From the NCBI GenBank assembly GCA_903832395.1, contig CAILBF010000205.1, positions 1 through 13,730 of the forward strand: DNA of 13,730 nucleotides, read 5' to 3'. The position numbers were made by a program, and so were the translations under genes. A model generated the notes under the pieces. That model did no database searches. It was not told the DNA's origin and worked only from the letters and a program-made list of their open reading frames with translations. Positions 7,171 to 11,626 of the stretch are shown here, piece after piece (within the stretch, counting starts at the first letter, position 1; each line of letters starts with the position of its first letter). Source of the DNA: an uncultured Actinomycetes bacterium. Lineage in GTDB: Bacteria; Actinomycetota; Actinomycetes; Nanopelagicales; Nanopelagicaceae.

Positions 7171-7929
7171 TAATTCATCACCTACGGAGATGAGTCCAGG
7201 TTGTACGCACGTTGCGTAGATCCCAAAATTAAAGCCCGTGCCAAAGCGTGATTCTTGCCGGCCGCGATAATCACCGATGAGTTTCAGAGTTTTTAAATCA
7301 ACGATTCCGCTATCGGGATTTCTAGTTGTTGCGGCACATCGCTTCACGGGGCCGCCGGCTCGGATAATTGCGCTACCAATCGAAAACTCTTGATCTACCC
7401 ACGTATCTTCTTCATGCGCACCAGTTCCATCTACTTGGATAAGCATTCGAAAACGTCTGGCATCAATGGGACCAACTTGTGCAGATTCTTCTAATGCGCC
7501 GACCGATGCACTGCTGACTAGCGATAGTGGCTCAACATCGCTGCCATTGCGAGCCTTACTGGTTTTAATTAATCGAACTTTTCTGCCAAGCCGCTCTGAT
7601 ATCAATTCATTCCAAGGGCCGGCAATCAAATTTCCGTCAACATCCCAAGCGTTGAAGAAGTTACCAGCTTGCGCCGCACCTTCATTGACGTTGCCTTGTG
7701 CAACAACTGCGCCATTTTCAAGAATCGAAAGGGTTGCTTTACTGGCATCGTATGTGGAGGTAAATGAAACTAAATCGCCTTCCATTGTTATCGACACCAT
7801 TGCATTGTTGTCATCGACTAAAAAGAACTCACGATCACCGACAGCCCCTCGTTCAGTAATCTGAATTGATTGCGGGTGATGGAGTTGGAAACCTTTGATT
7901 GCGGTGGTTGATAGACGAGTCACTCTCAT
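7153..7929 (-). CDS. MOSC domain protein (YcbX/mARC-like)
   Basis: A 258-aa protein with an N-terminal MOSC beta-barrel domain (about residues 1-110; MRVTRLSTTAIKGF, GAVGDREFFLVDD) and a MOSC domain (about 130-255). The conserved molybdenum-ligand cysteine is C198 in GGPVKRCAATTRNPDSG. YcbX and mARC proteins bind sulphurated molybdenum cofactor and reduce N-hydroxylated compounds; no C-terminal ferredoxin domain is present, so an electron donor must come from elsewhere. I chose the ATG at 7927-7929, since MRVTRLSTTAIKG is the normal family start and lies one base after the CBS gene's TGA; an in-frame ATG at 7983 would sit inside that gene and add 18 atypical residues. Co-transcription with the CBS gene is likely. 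Its stop overlaps the mmsA stop. Confidence 0.88.
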   Translation of the reverse strand: MRVTRLSTTAIKGFQLHHPQSIQITERGAVGDREFFLVDDNNAMVSITMEGDLVSFTSTYDASKATLSILENGAVVAQGNVNEGAAQAGNFFNAWDVDGNLIAGPWNELISERLGRKVRLIKTSKARNGSDVEPLSLVSSASVGALEESAQVGPIDARRFRMLIQVDGTGAHEEDTWVDQEFSIGSAIIRAGGPVKRCAATTRNPDSGIVDLKTLKLIGDYRGRQESRFGTGFNFGIYATCVQPGLISVGDELIKLST

Positions 7930-7930
7930 A

Positions 7931-8359
7931 TCAAGAAGAGTGAACGTAGTCGCTGAGTGCTTTTCGCTCGGCATCCAAATCATTGATGTGAGCCTTTACG
8001 ACATCGCCAATGGAAACGATTGAAATTAAGTTACCTGCACCATCAACGACGGGAACGTGGCGTATTCGCCGTTCAGTCATCACCGTCATTAATTCGGCCA
8101 CTGTCGAAGTCTCAGTACAGGTAATGACCTCTGCCGTCATTACATCCCGGACGCGCATGTGTGAGATTTCATCTAACTTGCCGGGCATTGCCCGTACAAC
8201 ATCGCGTTCTGAAACGATGCCGTCAATTTTTTTCCCATCGGGTGAAACGACTAGTGCACCTACATGGTGCGTGTTGAGGGAATTGACTAAATCATGGATG
8301 GTTGCACTTGATGAAATTGTTTCAACGCGCTTTCCAGAAATAAGTGAACTAATCTTCAA
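7931..8359 (-). CDS. Tandem CBS domain protein
   Basis: A 142-aa stand-alone protein of two CBS domains (about residues 8-60 and 73-128). Such pairs form a Bateman module that commonly binds adenine nucleotides. Typical pieces are HHVGALVVSPDGKKIDGIVS then ERDVVRA in the first domain, and VRDVMTAEVITCTETSTVAE then RRIRHVPVVDGAGNLISIVS in the second. The C-terminal tail (ERKALSDYVHSS) is common to these short bacterial proteins. No enzyme domain is attached, so its partner or ligand is unknown. The start is a TTG at 8357-8359, fixed by a strong GGAGGAG 6 nt upstream; no ATG lies upstream in a sensible position. It is followed after one base by the MOSC gene. A minus-strand TTGTCA (8418-8423) with TATAGA (8392-8397) is a possible but badly spaced promoter. 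Confidence 0.9.
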   Translation of the reverse strand: MKISSLISGKRVETISSSATIHDLVNSLNTHHVGALVVSPDGKKIDGIVSERDVVRAMPGKLDEISHMRVRDVMTAEVITCTETSTVAELMTVMTERRIRHVPVVDGAGNLISIVSIGDVVKAHINDLDAERKALSDYVHSS

Positions 8360-8365
8360 CTCAGG

Positions 8366-8372
8366 CTCCTCC
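8366..8372 (-). promoter_or_regulatory. Strong Shine-Dalgarno that decides the TTG start of the CBS gene
   Basis: GGAGGAG on the minus strand ends 6 nt before the TTG at 8359. It is the strongest ribosome-binding site in the window, and it stands before the only non-ATG start seen here. Confidence 0.75.
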
Positions 8373-8422
8373 GCAACTAATGGGCTCGATATCTATAGTG
8401 CTCTTCTTGAACTGCGTTGACA

Positions 8423-8462
8423 AGGGGTAATTCCCCTGTTTAGGAATTCCGGAGGTAATTCC
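8423..8462. repeat. Cluster of GGWAATTCC sites, possible operator
   Basis: Three related sites occur in 40 bp: GGTAATTCC at 8426-8434 (inside the inverted repeat AGGGG-TAATT-CCCCT, 8423-8437), the palindrome GGAATTCC at 8443-8450, and a second exact GGTAATTCC at 8454-8462. The cluster lies in the 127-bp spacer between the divergent CBS and quinone oxidoreductase genes. Its right end covers the expected -35 position of the oxidoreductase promoter. A regulator binding here is plausible but unproven. A TTGACA hexamer at 8417-8422 adjoins it. Confidence 0.4.
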
Positions 8463-8474
8463 AGCCGACCCTTG

Positions 8475-8480
8475 TACTCT
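8475..8480 (+). promoter_or_regulatory. -10 box of a leaderless quinone oxidoreductase promoter
   Basis: TACTCT ends exactly 6 nt before the ATG at 8487. The hexamer would be read as codons if the in-frame TTG at 8472 were taken as the start, which is the main reason to prefer the ATG. The -35 position (around 8452-8457) has no consensus match and falls in the repeat cluster. Inferred. Confidence 0.6.
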
Positions 8481-8486
8481 TCTGGC

Positions 8487-9437
8487 ATGAAAGCTATTCA
8501 GATCACCGCCTTTGGCGGCCCAGATTCCATGCATCTCGTAGACCTACCAGAACCGGTGGCAAGTGAGGGTCTTGAGATAATTGATGTCCGCGCAATTGGA
8601 ATCAACTACGCCGATACCCATCAAACCGAGAATTCATATCTTTCTCCACAAAAACTTCCATTAGTGCCAGGAATTGAAGTTGTTGGAACTACGTCTTCTG
8701 GGCGCCGTGTTTTAACTCCAGTGGCAAGCGGGGGATATGCCCAAAAAACTTTGGCTTATTCGGCGGCGATGATTGATGTTCCAGATGGCGTGAGTGATGA
8801 GCAAGCTCTGTGCATGTTGGTTCAAGGTGCAACGGCTTGGCATATTTTAAAAACTGTTGGACATTTGAAAGCTGGAGAGACCGTTGTTGTACATGCCGCC
8901 GCAGGTGGTGTTGGAACAATTGCAATTCAACTTGCAAAGTTATGGGGCGCAAAAGTTATTGGTGTTGCATCGAGTGATGGCAAACGTGCATTAGCGACAT
9001 CTCTTGGCGCAGATGTGGTTATCGATGCAAACTCTGCTGATCTTGGTCGCGACATTCTTGCGGCAAATAACGGCAAGCCCGTTGATTTAGTTTTAGAGAT
9101 GGTTGGTGGATCGACATTTGATGCCAGCCTTGAAGTCCTTGCACCTTTCGGTCGATTGATTACTTATGGAATGGCATCTCGCAAAGCACCAACGCCAATT
9201 CATCCAGGTTCATTAATGGGCGGCTCAAAGACAATCACGGGTTTTTGGCTCTCTCACTGCTTTGGTAAAAAAGAGTTAATGAATGATGTGATTGCCGAAC
9301 TCTTTGAATTGATCAAGGCGGGCACACTCAAGCCTGTTATTGGTGCAACTTTTGGTTTAAGTCAGGCCGTTATCGCCCATCGAGCGATGTTGGCCCGCGA
9401 AACCACTGGCAAAATCACCTTAGATCCGGCCCGATAA
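8487..9437 (+). CDS. Zinc-free quinone oxidoreductase (MDR superfamily, QOR-like)
   Basis: A 316-aa medium-chain dehydrogenase/reductase of the quinone oxidoreductase group, which uses NADPH to reduce quinones or other electrophilic carbonyl compounds in the cytosol. The N-terminal GroES-like catalytic domain (about 1-115) shows GINYADTHQTENSY and LPLVPGIEVVG. The Rossmann domain carries the nucleotide-binding motif VVVHAAAGGVGTIAIQLAK (AAAGGVG at 137-143), and GADVVIDANSADLG follows. The cysteine and histidine ligands of zinc alcohol dehydrogenases are absent, as expected for QOR. The ATG at 8487 gives the family's normal start (MKAIQITAFGGP) and directly follows a -10 box; a TTG five codons upstream is rejected. 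It is a single-gene unit followed by tRNA genes. The true substrate cannot be told from sequence. Confidence 0.92.
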   Translation: MKAIQITAFGGPDSMHLVDLPEPVASEGLEIIDVRAIGINYADTHQTENSYLSPQKLPLVPGIEVVGTTSSGRRVLTPVASGGYAQKTLAYSAAMIDVPDGVSDEQALCMLVQGATAWHILKTVGHLKAGETVVVHAAAGGVGTIAIQLAKLWGAKVIGVASSDGKRALATSLGADVVIDANSADLGRDILAANNGKPVDLVLEMVGGSTFDASLEVLAPFGRLITYGMASRKAPTPIHPGSLMGGSKTITGFWLSHCFGKKELMNDVIAELFELIKAGTLKPVIGATFGLSQAVIAHRAMLARETTGKITLDPAR

Positions 9438-9466
9438 AAGGATTTTCGAAAGCTCTTCACTGCCTG

Positions 9467-9472
9467 TACGCT
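9467..9472 (+). promoter_or_regulatory. Candidate -10 box for the tRNA-Thr/tRNA-Met genes
   Basis: TACGCT preceded by TG two bases upstream region (TGTACGCT) lies about 30 nt before the first base of tRNA-Thr. A -35-like TTTCGA occurs at 9444-9449 with a 17-nt spacer, the same hexamer as before ispH. TATGCC at 9486-9491 is an alternative. Tentative. Confidence 0.3.
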
Positions 9473-9503
9473 TCGCATTCGACTGTATGCCTAAAAGCAT
9501 TCA

Positions 9504-9576
9504 GCCCCCCTAGCTCAGTTGGTAGAGCGTTTCCATGGTAAGGAAGAGGTCACCGGTCCGATTCCGGTGGGGGGCT
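9504..9576 (+). tRNA. thrT: tRNA-Thr(GGT)
   Basis: A full cloverleaf folds by eye. The acceptor stem GCCCCCC (9504-9510) pairs perfectly with GGGGGGC (9569-9575), with discriminator T at 9576. The D stem is GCTC/GAGC (9513-9516, 9525-9528). The anticodon stem TTTCC/GGAAG encloses loop ATGGTAA, giving anticodon GGT at 9537-9539, which reads threonine ACC. The T stem ACCGG/CCGGT flanks loop TCCGATT. The 3' CCA is not encoded. Its place before tRNA-Met and rpmG matches thrT of other Actinobacteria. Confidence 0.96.
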
Positions 9577-9625
9577 CGAACAGAGCCTTTCACTAGTTGA
9601 GGAGTTCTTTTCAAAGCACACCCCT

Positions 9626-9699
9626 GGCGGGGTAGCTCAGCTTGGTAGAGCAAGCGGCTCATAATCGCTGTGTCGTGGGTTCAAATCCCGCTCCCGCTA
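9626..9699 (+). tRNA. metT: tRNA-Met(CAT), elongator type
   Basis: The cloverleaf has acceptor GGCGGGG (9626-9632) with TCCCGCT (9692-9698), discriminator A (9699), and G-U wobbles at both the first and last acceptor pairs. The D stem is GCTC/GAGC, and the anticodon stem AGCGG/TCGCT encloses loop CTCATAA with anticodon CAT at 9660-9662. The T stem is GTGGG/CCCGC around TTCAAAT. It lacks the GGG/CCC anticodon-stem signature of initiator tRNA. A tRNA-Ile read by a lysidine-modified CAT cannot be excluded from the anticodon, but position next to rpmG favours elongator methionine. CCA is not encoded. Confidence 0.92.
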
Positions 9700-9711
9700 C
9701 TAGAACTACCC

Positions 9712-9726
9712 GCGCGAATTTCGCGC
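9712..9726 (+). terminator. GC-rich hairpin after tRNA-Met, possible terminator
   Basis: GCGCGA (9712-9717) pairs perfectly with TCGCGC (9721-9726) over a 3-nt loop, 12 nt after the tRNA-Met end and just before the rpmG promoter. No T-run follows on either strand, so it would be a U-less hairpin terminator, a tRNA-processing boundary, or a protein-binding palindrome overlapping the rpmG -35 region. Confidence 0.4.
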
Positions 9727-9742
9727 ATTGAGTGGCCTCGGG

Positions 9743-9748
9743 TAACCT
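9743..9748 (+). promoter_or_regulatory. Candidate -10 box of the rpmG-hadAB operon
   Basis: TAACCT, identical to the murB -10 hexamer, lies 33 nt before the rpmG ATG and would leave a short leader carrying the Shine-Dalgarno. The -35 position falls on the 9712-9726 palindrome. Inferred. Confidence 0.45.
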
Positions 9749-9770
9749 GAGCCCCTCGATAACCAATGAA

Positions 9771-9774
9771 GGAG
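9771..9774 (+). promoter_or_regulatory. rpmG Shine-Dalgarno
   Basis: GGAG within AAGGAGTAAGACC lies 7 nt before the rpmG ATG, which fixes that start. It contrasts with the leaderless layout of many neighbouring genes. Confidence 0.7.
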
Positions 9775-9781
9775 TAAGACC

Positions 9782-9952
9782 ATGGCAAGTAAGAGCGCGG
9801 ACGTACGTCCAAAGATCACCATGGCCTGCGTTGATTGCAAAGAGCGTAACTACATCACTAAGAAGAATCGCCGCAACGATCCAGACCGCATGGAGCTTAA
9901 GAAGTTCTGTCCACGTTGCAAGCTGTCAACGCTTCACCGCGAAACCCGCTAA
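9782..9952 (+). CDS. rpmG: 50S ribosomal protein L33
   Basis: A 56-aa protein of the large ribosomal subunit, with normal length for bacterial L33. It begins MASKSADVRPKITMACVDCK and ends with a basic LSTLHRETR tail. Two CxxC pairs, C16/C19 (ACVDC) and C43/C46 (CPRC), form the zinc-ribbon of the cysteine-containing (C+) type of L33. The C+ type is the zinc-replete form; a cysteine-free paralogue, if any, would be elsewhere. The ATG is supported by GGAG 7 nt upstream. The gene follows tRNA-Met and precedes hadA, with its TAA overlapping the hadA ATG by one base (TAATG), so it heads an overlapping operon. Confidence 0.97.
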   Translation: MASKSADVRPKITMACVDCKERNYITKKNRRNDPDRMELKKFCPRCKLSTLHRETR

Positions 9953-10341
9953 TGATCAATCCCGATTCGGTCGGGCGCACTTTTGCTGGTGCAGATTTAG
10001 TAACCGTAACGCAATCGCAAATTGATGCCTTTGCTTCCGTCATTGGCGAAAGTAATACCACGGTCGCACCCCCAACATTTTCAATTCGTATTTCACTCTC
10101 ACAATATGAATCAATTTTAACGCAACCTGAAATCGGGGTTGATTGGACGCGCCTAGTTCATGGTGATCAAAAGTTTGAAATCTTCCGCCCCATAGTCGCC
10201 GGAGATACCTTTAGATGTTCGGCAACAATTGAAACTCTACGAGCTGTCGCCGGAAATGAAATTATCTCCGTTCGCTCCGATTTACATTGTGGAAGCGAAC
10301 TCGTTGTTTCATCTTGGTCAACTTTAGTGGTGCGCGGATGA
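9952..10341 (+). CDS. hadA: MaoC-like dehydratase subunit HadA (FAS1-type N-terminal domain)
   Basis: A 129-aa hot-dog-fold protein resembling HadA, the substrate-binding partner in the HadAB (3R)-hydroxyacyl-ACP dehydratase of type II fatty-acid synthesis. It matches the MaoC N-terminal/FAS1 dehydratase family: MINPDSVGRTFAGADLVTVT, APPTFSIRISL, LVHGDQKFEIFRPIVAGDTF. The catalytic Asp-x4-His motif of the hydratase subunit is absent, as expected. I use the ATG at 9952, overlapping the rpmG stop, because it gives the family start; a frame extension back to 9916 would run over rpmG. It overlaps hadB by 4 bp (ATGA). In mycobacteria this complex elongates mycolate precursors; here, with no hadC adjacent, general fatty-acid synthesis is more likely. 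The role is inferred from homology and position. Confidence 0.88.
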   Translation: MINPDSVGRTFAGADLVTVTQSQIDAFASVIGESNTTVAPPTFSIRISLSQYESILTQPEIGVDWTRLVHGDQKFEIFRPIVAGDTFRCSATIETLRAVAGNEIISVRSDLHCGSELVVSSWSTLVVRG

Positions 10342-10733
10342 TTGAAATCGGTGCGCAGATTCCACAACAGGTCTTCTACATAGATCGCGCGATGTTAAAG
10401 GCATATGCCGATGCAAGTGGCGACCAAAATCCAATTCACCAAAATGAAGAGTTTGCAGTTTCCGTTGGCCTGCCAAATGTGATTGCGCATGGAATGTTAA
10501 CAATGGCGCTCGTTGGTAAATACGTAACTGATTGGTCTGGCGGAAGTGCAGCTGTACATGAGTTTTCGGCGCGCTTTATTAAACCCGTCATCGTGCCCTT
10601 GGGTGAAAAAACCGATTTAACTGTAATGGGCACGGTTGCTGCTATTGAAGGAGACCGCATCAAGTTAGATCTTGTTGTTACATCGGCTGGAATTAAAGTG
10701 TTAGGAATGGCTAAAGCCGTCGTTACCAAATGA
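10338..10733 (+). CDS. hadB: MaoC-family (3R)-hydroxyacyl-ACP dehydratase subunit HadB
   Basis: A 131-aa single hot-dog MaoC dehydratase, the catalytic partner of the upstream HadA. It removes water from (3R)-3-hydroxyacyl-ACP to give trans-2-enoyl-ACP in fatty-acid elongation. The hydratase-2 motif is clear: YADASGDQNPIHQNEEFA with the catalytic pair D29 and H34, followed by GLPNVIAHGMLTMAL. FSARFIKPVIVPLGEKTDL is the usual second half. The ATG at 10338 overlaps the hadA stop by 4 bp; an in-frame start at 10287 lies inside hadA and is rejected. It overlaps the next gene by 4 bp as well. Whether this pair replaces FabZ/FabA in this organism depends on the rest of the genome. Confidence 0.93.
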   Translation: MIEIGAQIPQQVFYIDRAMLKAYADASGDQNPIHQNEEFAVSVGLPNVIAHGMLTMALVGKYVTDWSGGSAAVHEFSARFIKPVIVPLGEKTDLTVMGTVAAIEGDRIKLDLVVTSAGIKVLGMAKAVVTK

Positions 10734-11617
10734 GCGCCCCTGATTCAGTTCTAGCCCTTGCTCAAGAACGTATGAGTGCACGTGGTGCAAAAGATTTTGC
10801 GCTGGCCGATTCTTTGCGCAATAAAATCGCAGCGTTGGGCTATGAGGTTGTAGATGTTGCCGATGGCTTCGAACTAATCGCAAAAGCCGCCTTTATTACA
10901 CTGGCCTTCGCGCGCGATATTCGACCAATAGATTTAGAGAAAGAGACTACGGTCGGGATTATCGTCGATGGATTTACCGATGATGCCCTTGAGACAGTTA
11001 ACTCAGTAAAGGCCAATAACGATTGTGGAATAGTCATTCTTTCAATCGGTGATCCAGGACGTCTTGTCGAGGCCATAGATTCACGCACATATCTTTTTGC
11101 AGTCGCACCCGGTGCCAGTTGGGGCGATTGCGCCAACGTCATGATTGAAAAAGTTAAAAGTACGTACATAGTGATTATGGATCCTTCCACCCGCTTTACT
11201 GGTGATGCGATAACTCCAGCAGTTGCGGAGTTAAAAAAAGGTGAATACGTTGCCGTCGGATGGCGCGGGGGATTAGTTAATACCGATGATGATTGGCGAA
11301 GTGTCGATGATAAAGGTGATGGCGAAGTCGATGTCCTCTTCTCATACTTTATGGCCCTTAATCGCGAGGCCATAGTAGAAACCGGCGGATTTAATCCACG
11401 AGCAATCTATTATCGAAATGCAGATATCGAGTTTTCATTAAAAGTTCGCCAGGCTGGGGGCCGTTTACTTCAAATGGGTTTGCCGCTCGAACAGGGACGC
11501 CATCATGGCTACCATGATGTGGATCCCGACTACCGTGAAATTCAATCAAAGAAGAATTACGATCGCATTCTCGATCGCTTTCGGGGCAAAAGCGCAATTT
11601 TGTCGCCACGTCGCTAA
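10730..11617 (+). CDS. Fusion of a CysS C-terminal-like segment with a GT2-like glycosyltransferase domain
   Basis: A 295-aa protein with two unlike parts. Residues about 7-50 (LALAQERMSARGAKDFALAD, then SLRNKIAALGYEVVDVADGF) closely resemble the C-terminal tail of cysteinyl-tRNA synthetase. Residues about 74-290 look like a GT-A/GT2 domain: a TVGIIVDGFTDDALETVNSV nucleotide-sugar-binding start, YIVIMDPSTRFTGDAITPAV where family members carry DXD (here D151-P-S153), FMALNREAIVETGGFNP, and the acceptor-side RNADIEFSLKVRQAGGRLLQ, then LEQGRHHGYHD. No membrane helix or CysS catalytic domain is present. The serine in place of the second DXD aspartate raises doubt about ordinary metal-dependent transfer. 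It overlaps hadB by 4 bp, and its stop codon lies inside the murB -10 box. Possible roles in envelope glycosylation or regulation are guesses. Confidence 0.78.
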   Translation: MSAPDSVLALAQERMSARGAKDFALADSLRNKIAALGYEVVDVADGFELIAKAAFITLAFARDIRPIDLEKETTVGIIVDGFTDDALETVNSVKANNDCGIVILSIGDPGRLVEAIDSRTYLFAVAPGASWGDCANVMIEKVKSTYIVIMDPSTRFTGDAITPAVAELKKGEYVAVGWRGGLVNTDDDWRSVDDKGDGEVDVLFSYFMALNREAIVETGGFNPRAIYYRNADIEFSLKVRQAGGRLLQMGLPLEQGRHHGYHDVDPDYREIQSKKNYDRILDRFRGKSAILSPRR

Positions 11618-11620
11618 CCT
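11615..11620 (+). promoter_or_regulatory. -10 box of a leaderless murB promoter, made partly of the upstream stop codon
   Basis: TAACCT ends exactly 6 nt before the murB ATG at 11627. Its first three bases are the TAA stop of the preceding gene. No Shine-Dalgarno occurs before murB, supporting a leaderless transcript from this box alongside any read-through from the rpmG operon. Inferred. Confidence 0.6.
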
Positions 11621-11626
11621 TTAACC

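Noticed and set aside
7930..7983. Longer MOSC protein from the ATG at 7983
   Set aside because: The extra 18 residues fall inside the CBS gene and do not resemble MOSC N-termini; MRVTRLSTTAIKGF begins one base after the CBS stop.
8472..8486. TTG start of the quinone oxidoreductase at 8472
   Set aside because: Its codons coincide with the TACTCT -10 box, and the ATG at 8487 gives the usual MKAI start.
8360..8486. Structured RNA or riboswitch in the CBS/quinone oxidoreductase spacer
   Set aside because: The inverted repeats are short and better explained as DNA-binding sites; the oxidoreductase mRNA appears leaderless, leaving no leader to hold a riboswitch.
9916..9951. Upstream extension of hadA
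   Set aside because: It would overlap the end of rpmG by 36 bp; MINPDSVGRTF from 9952 is the normal start.
9732..10025. 97-aa open frame overlapping rpmG in another phase
   Set aside because: rpmG in the other phase is unmistakable; the overlapping translation has no family features and no ribosome-binding site.
10287..10337. Upstream extension of hadB
   Set aside because: It lies within hadA in another frame and adds residues absent from MaoC proteins; the ATG at 10338 gives the family start and an ATGA overlap.
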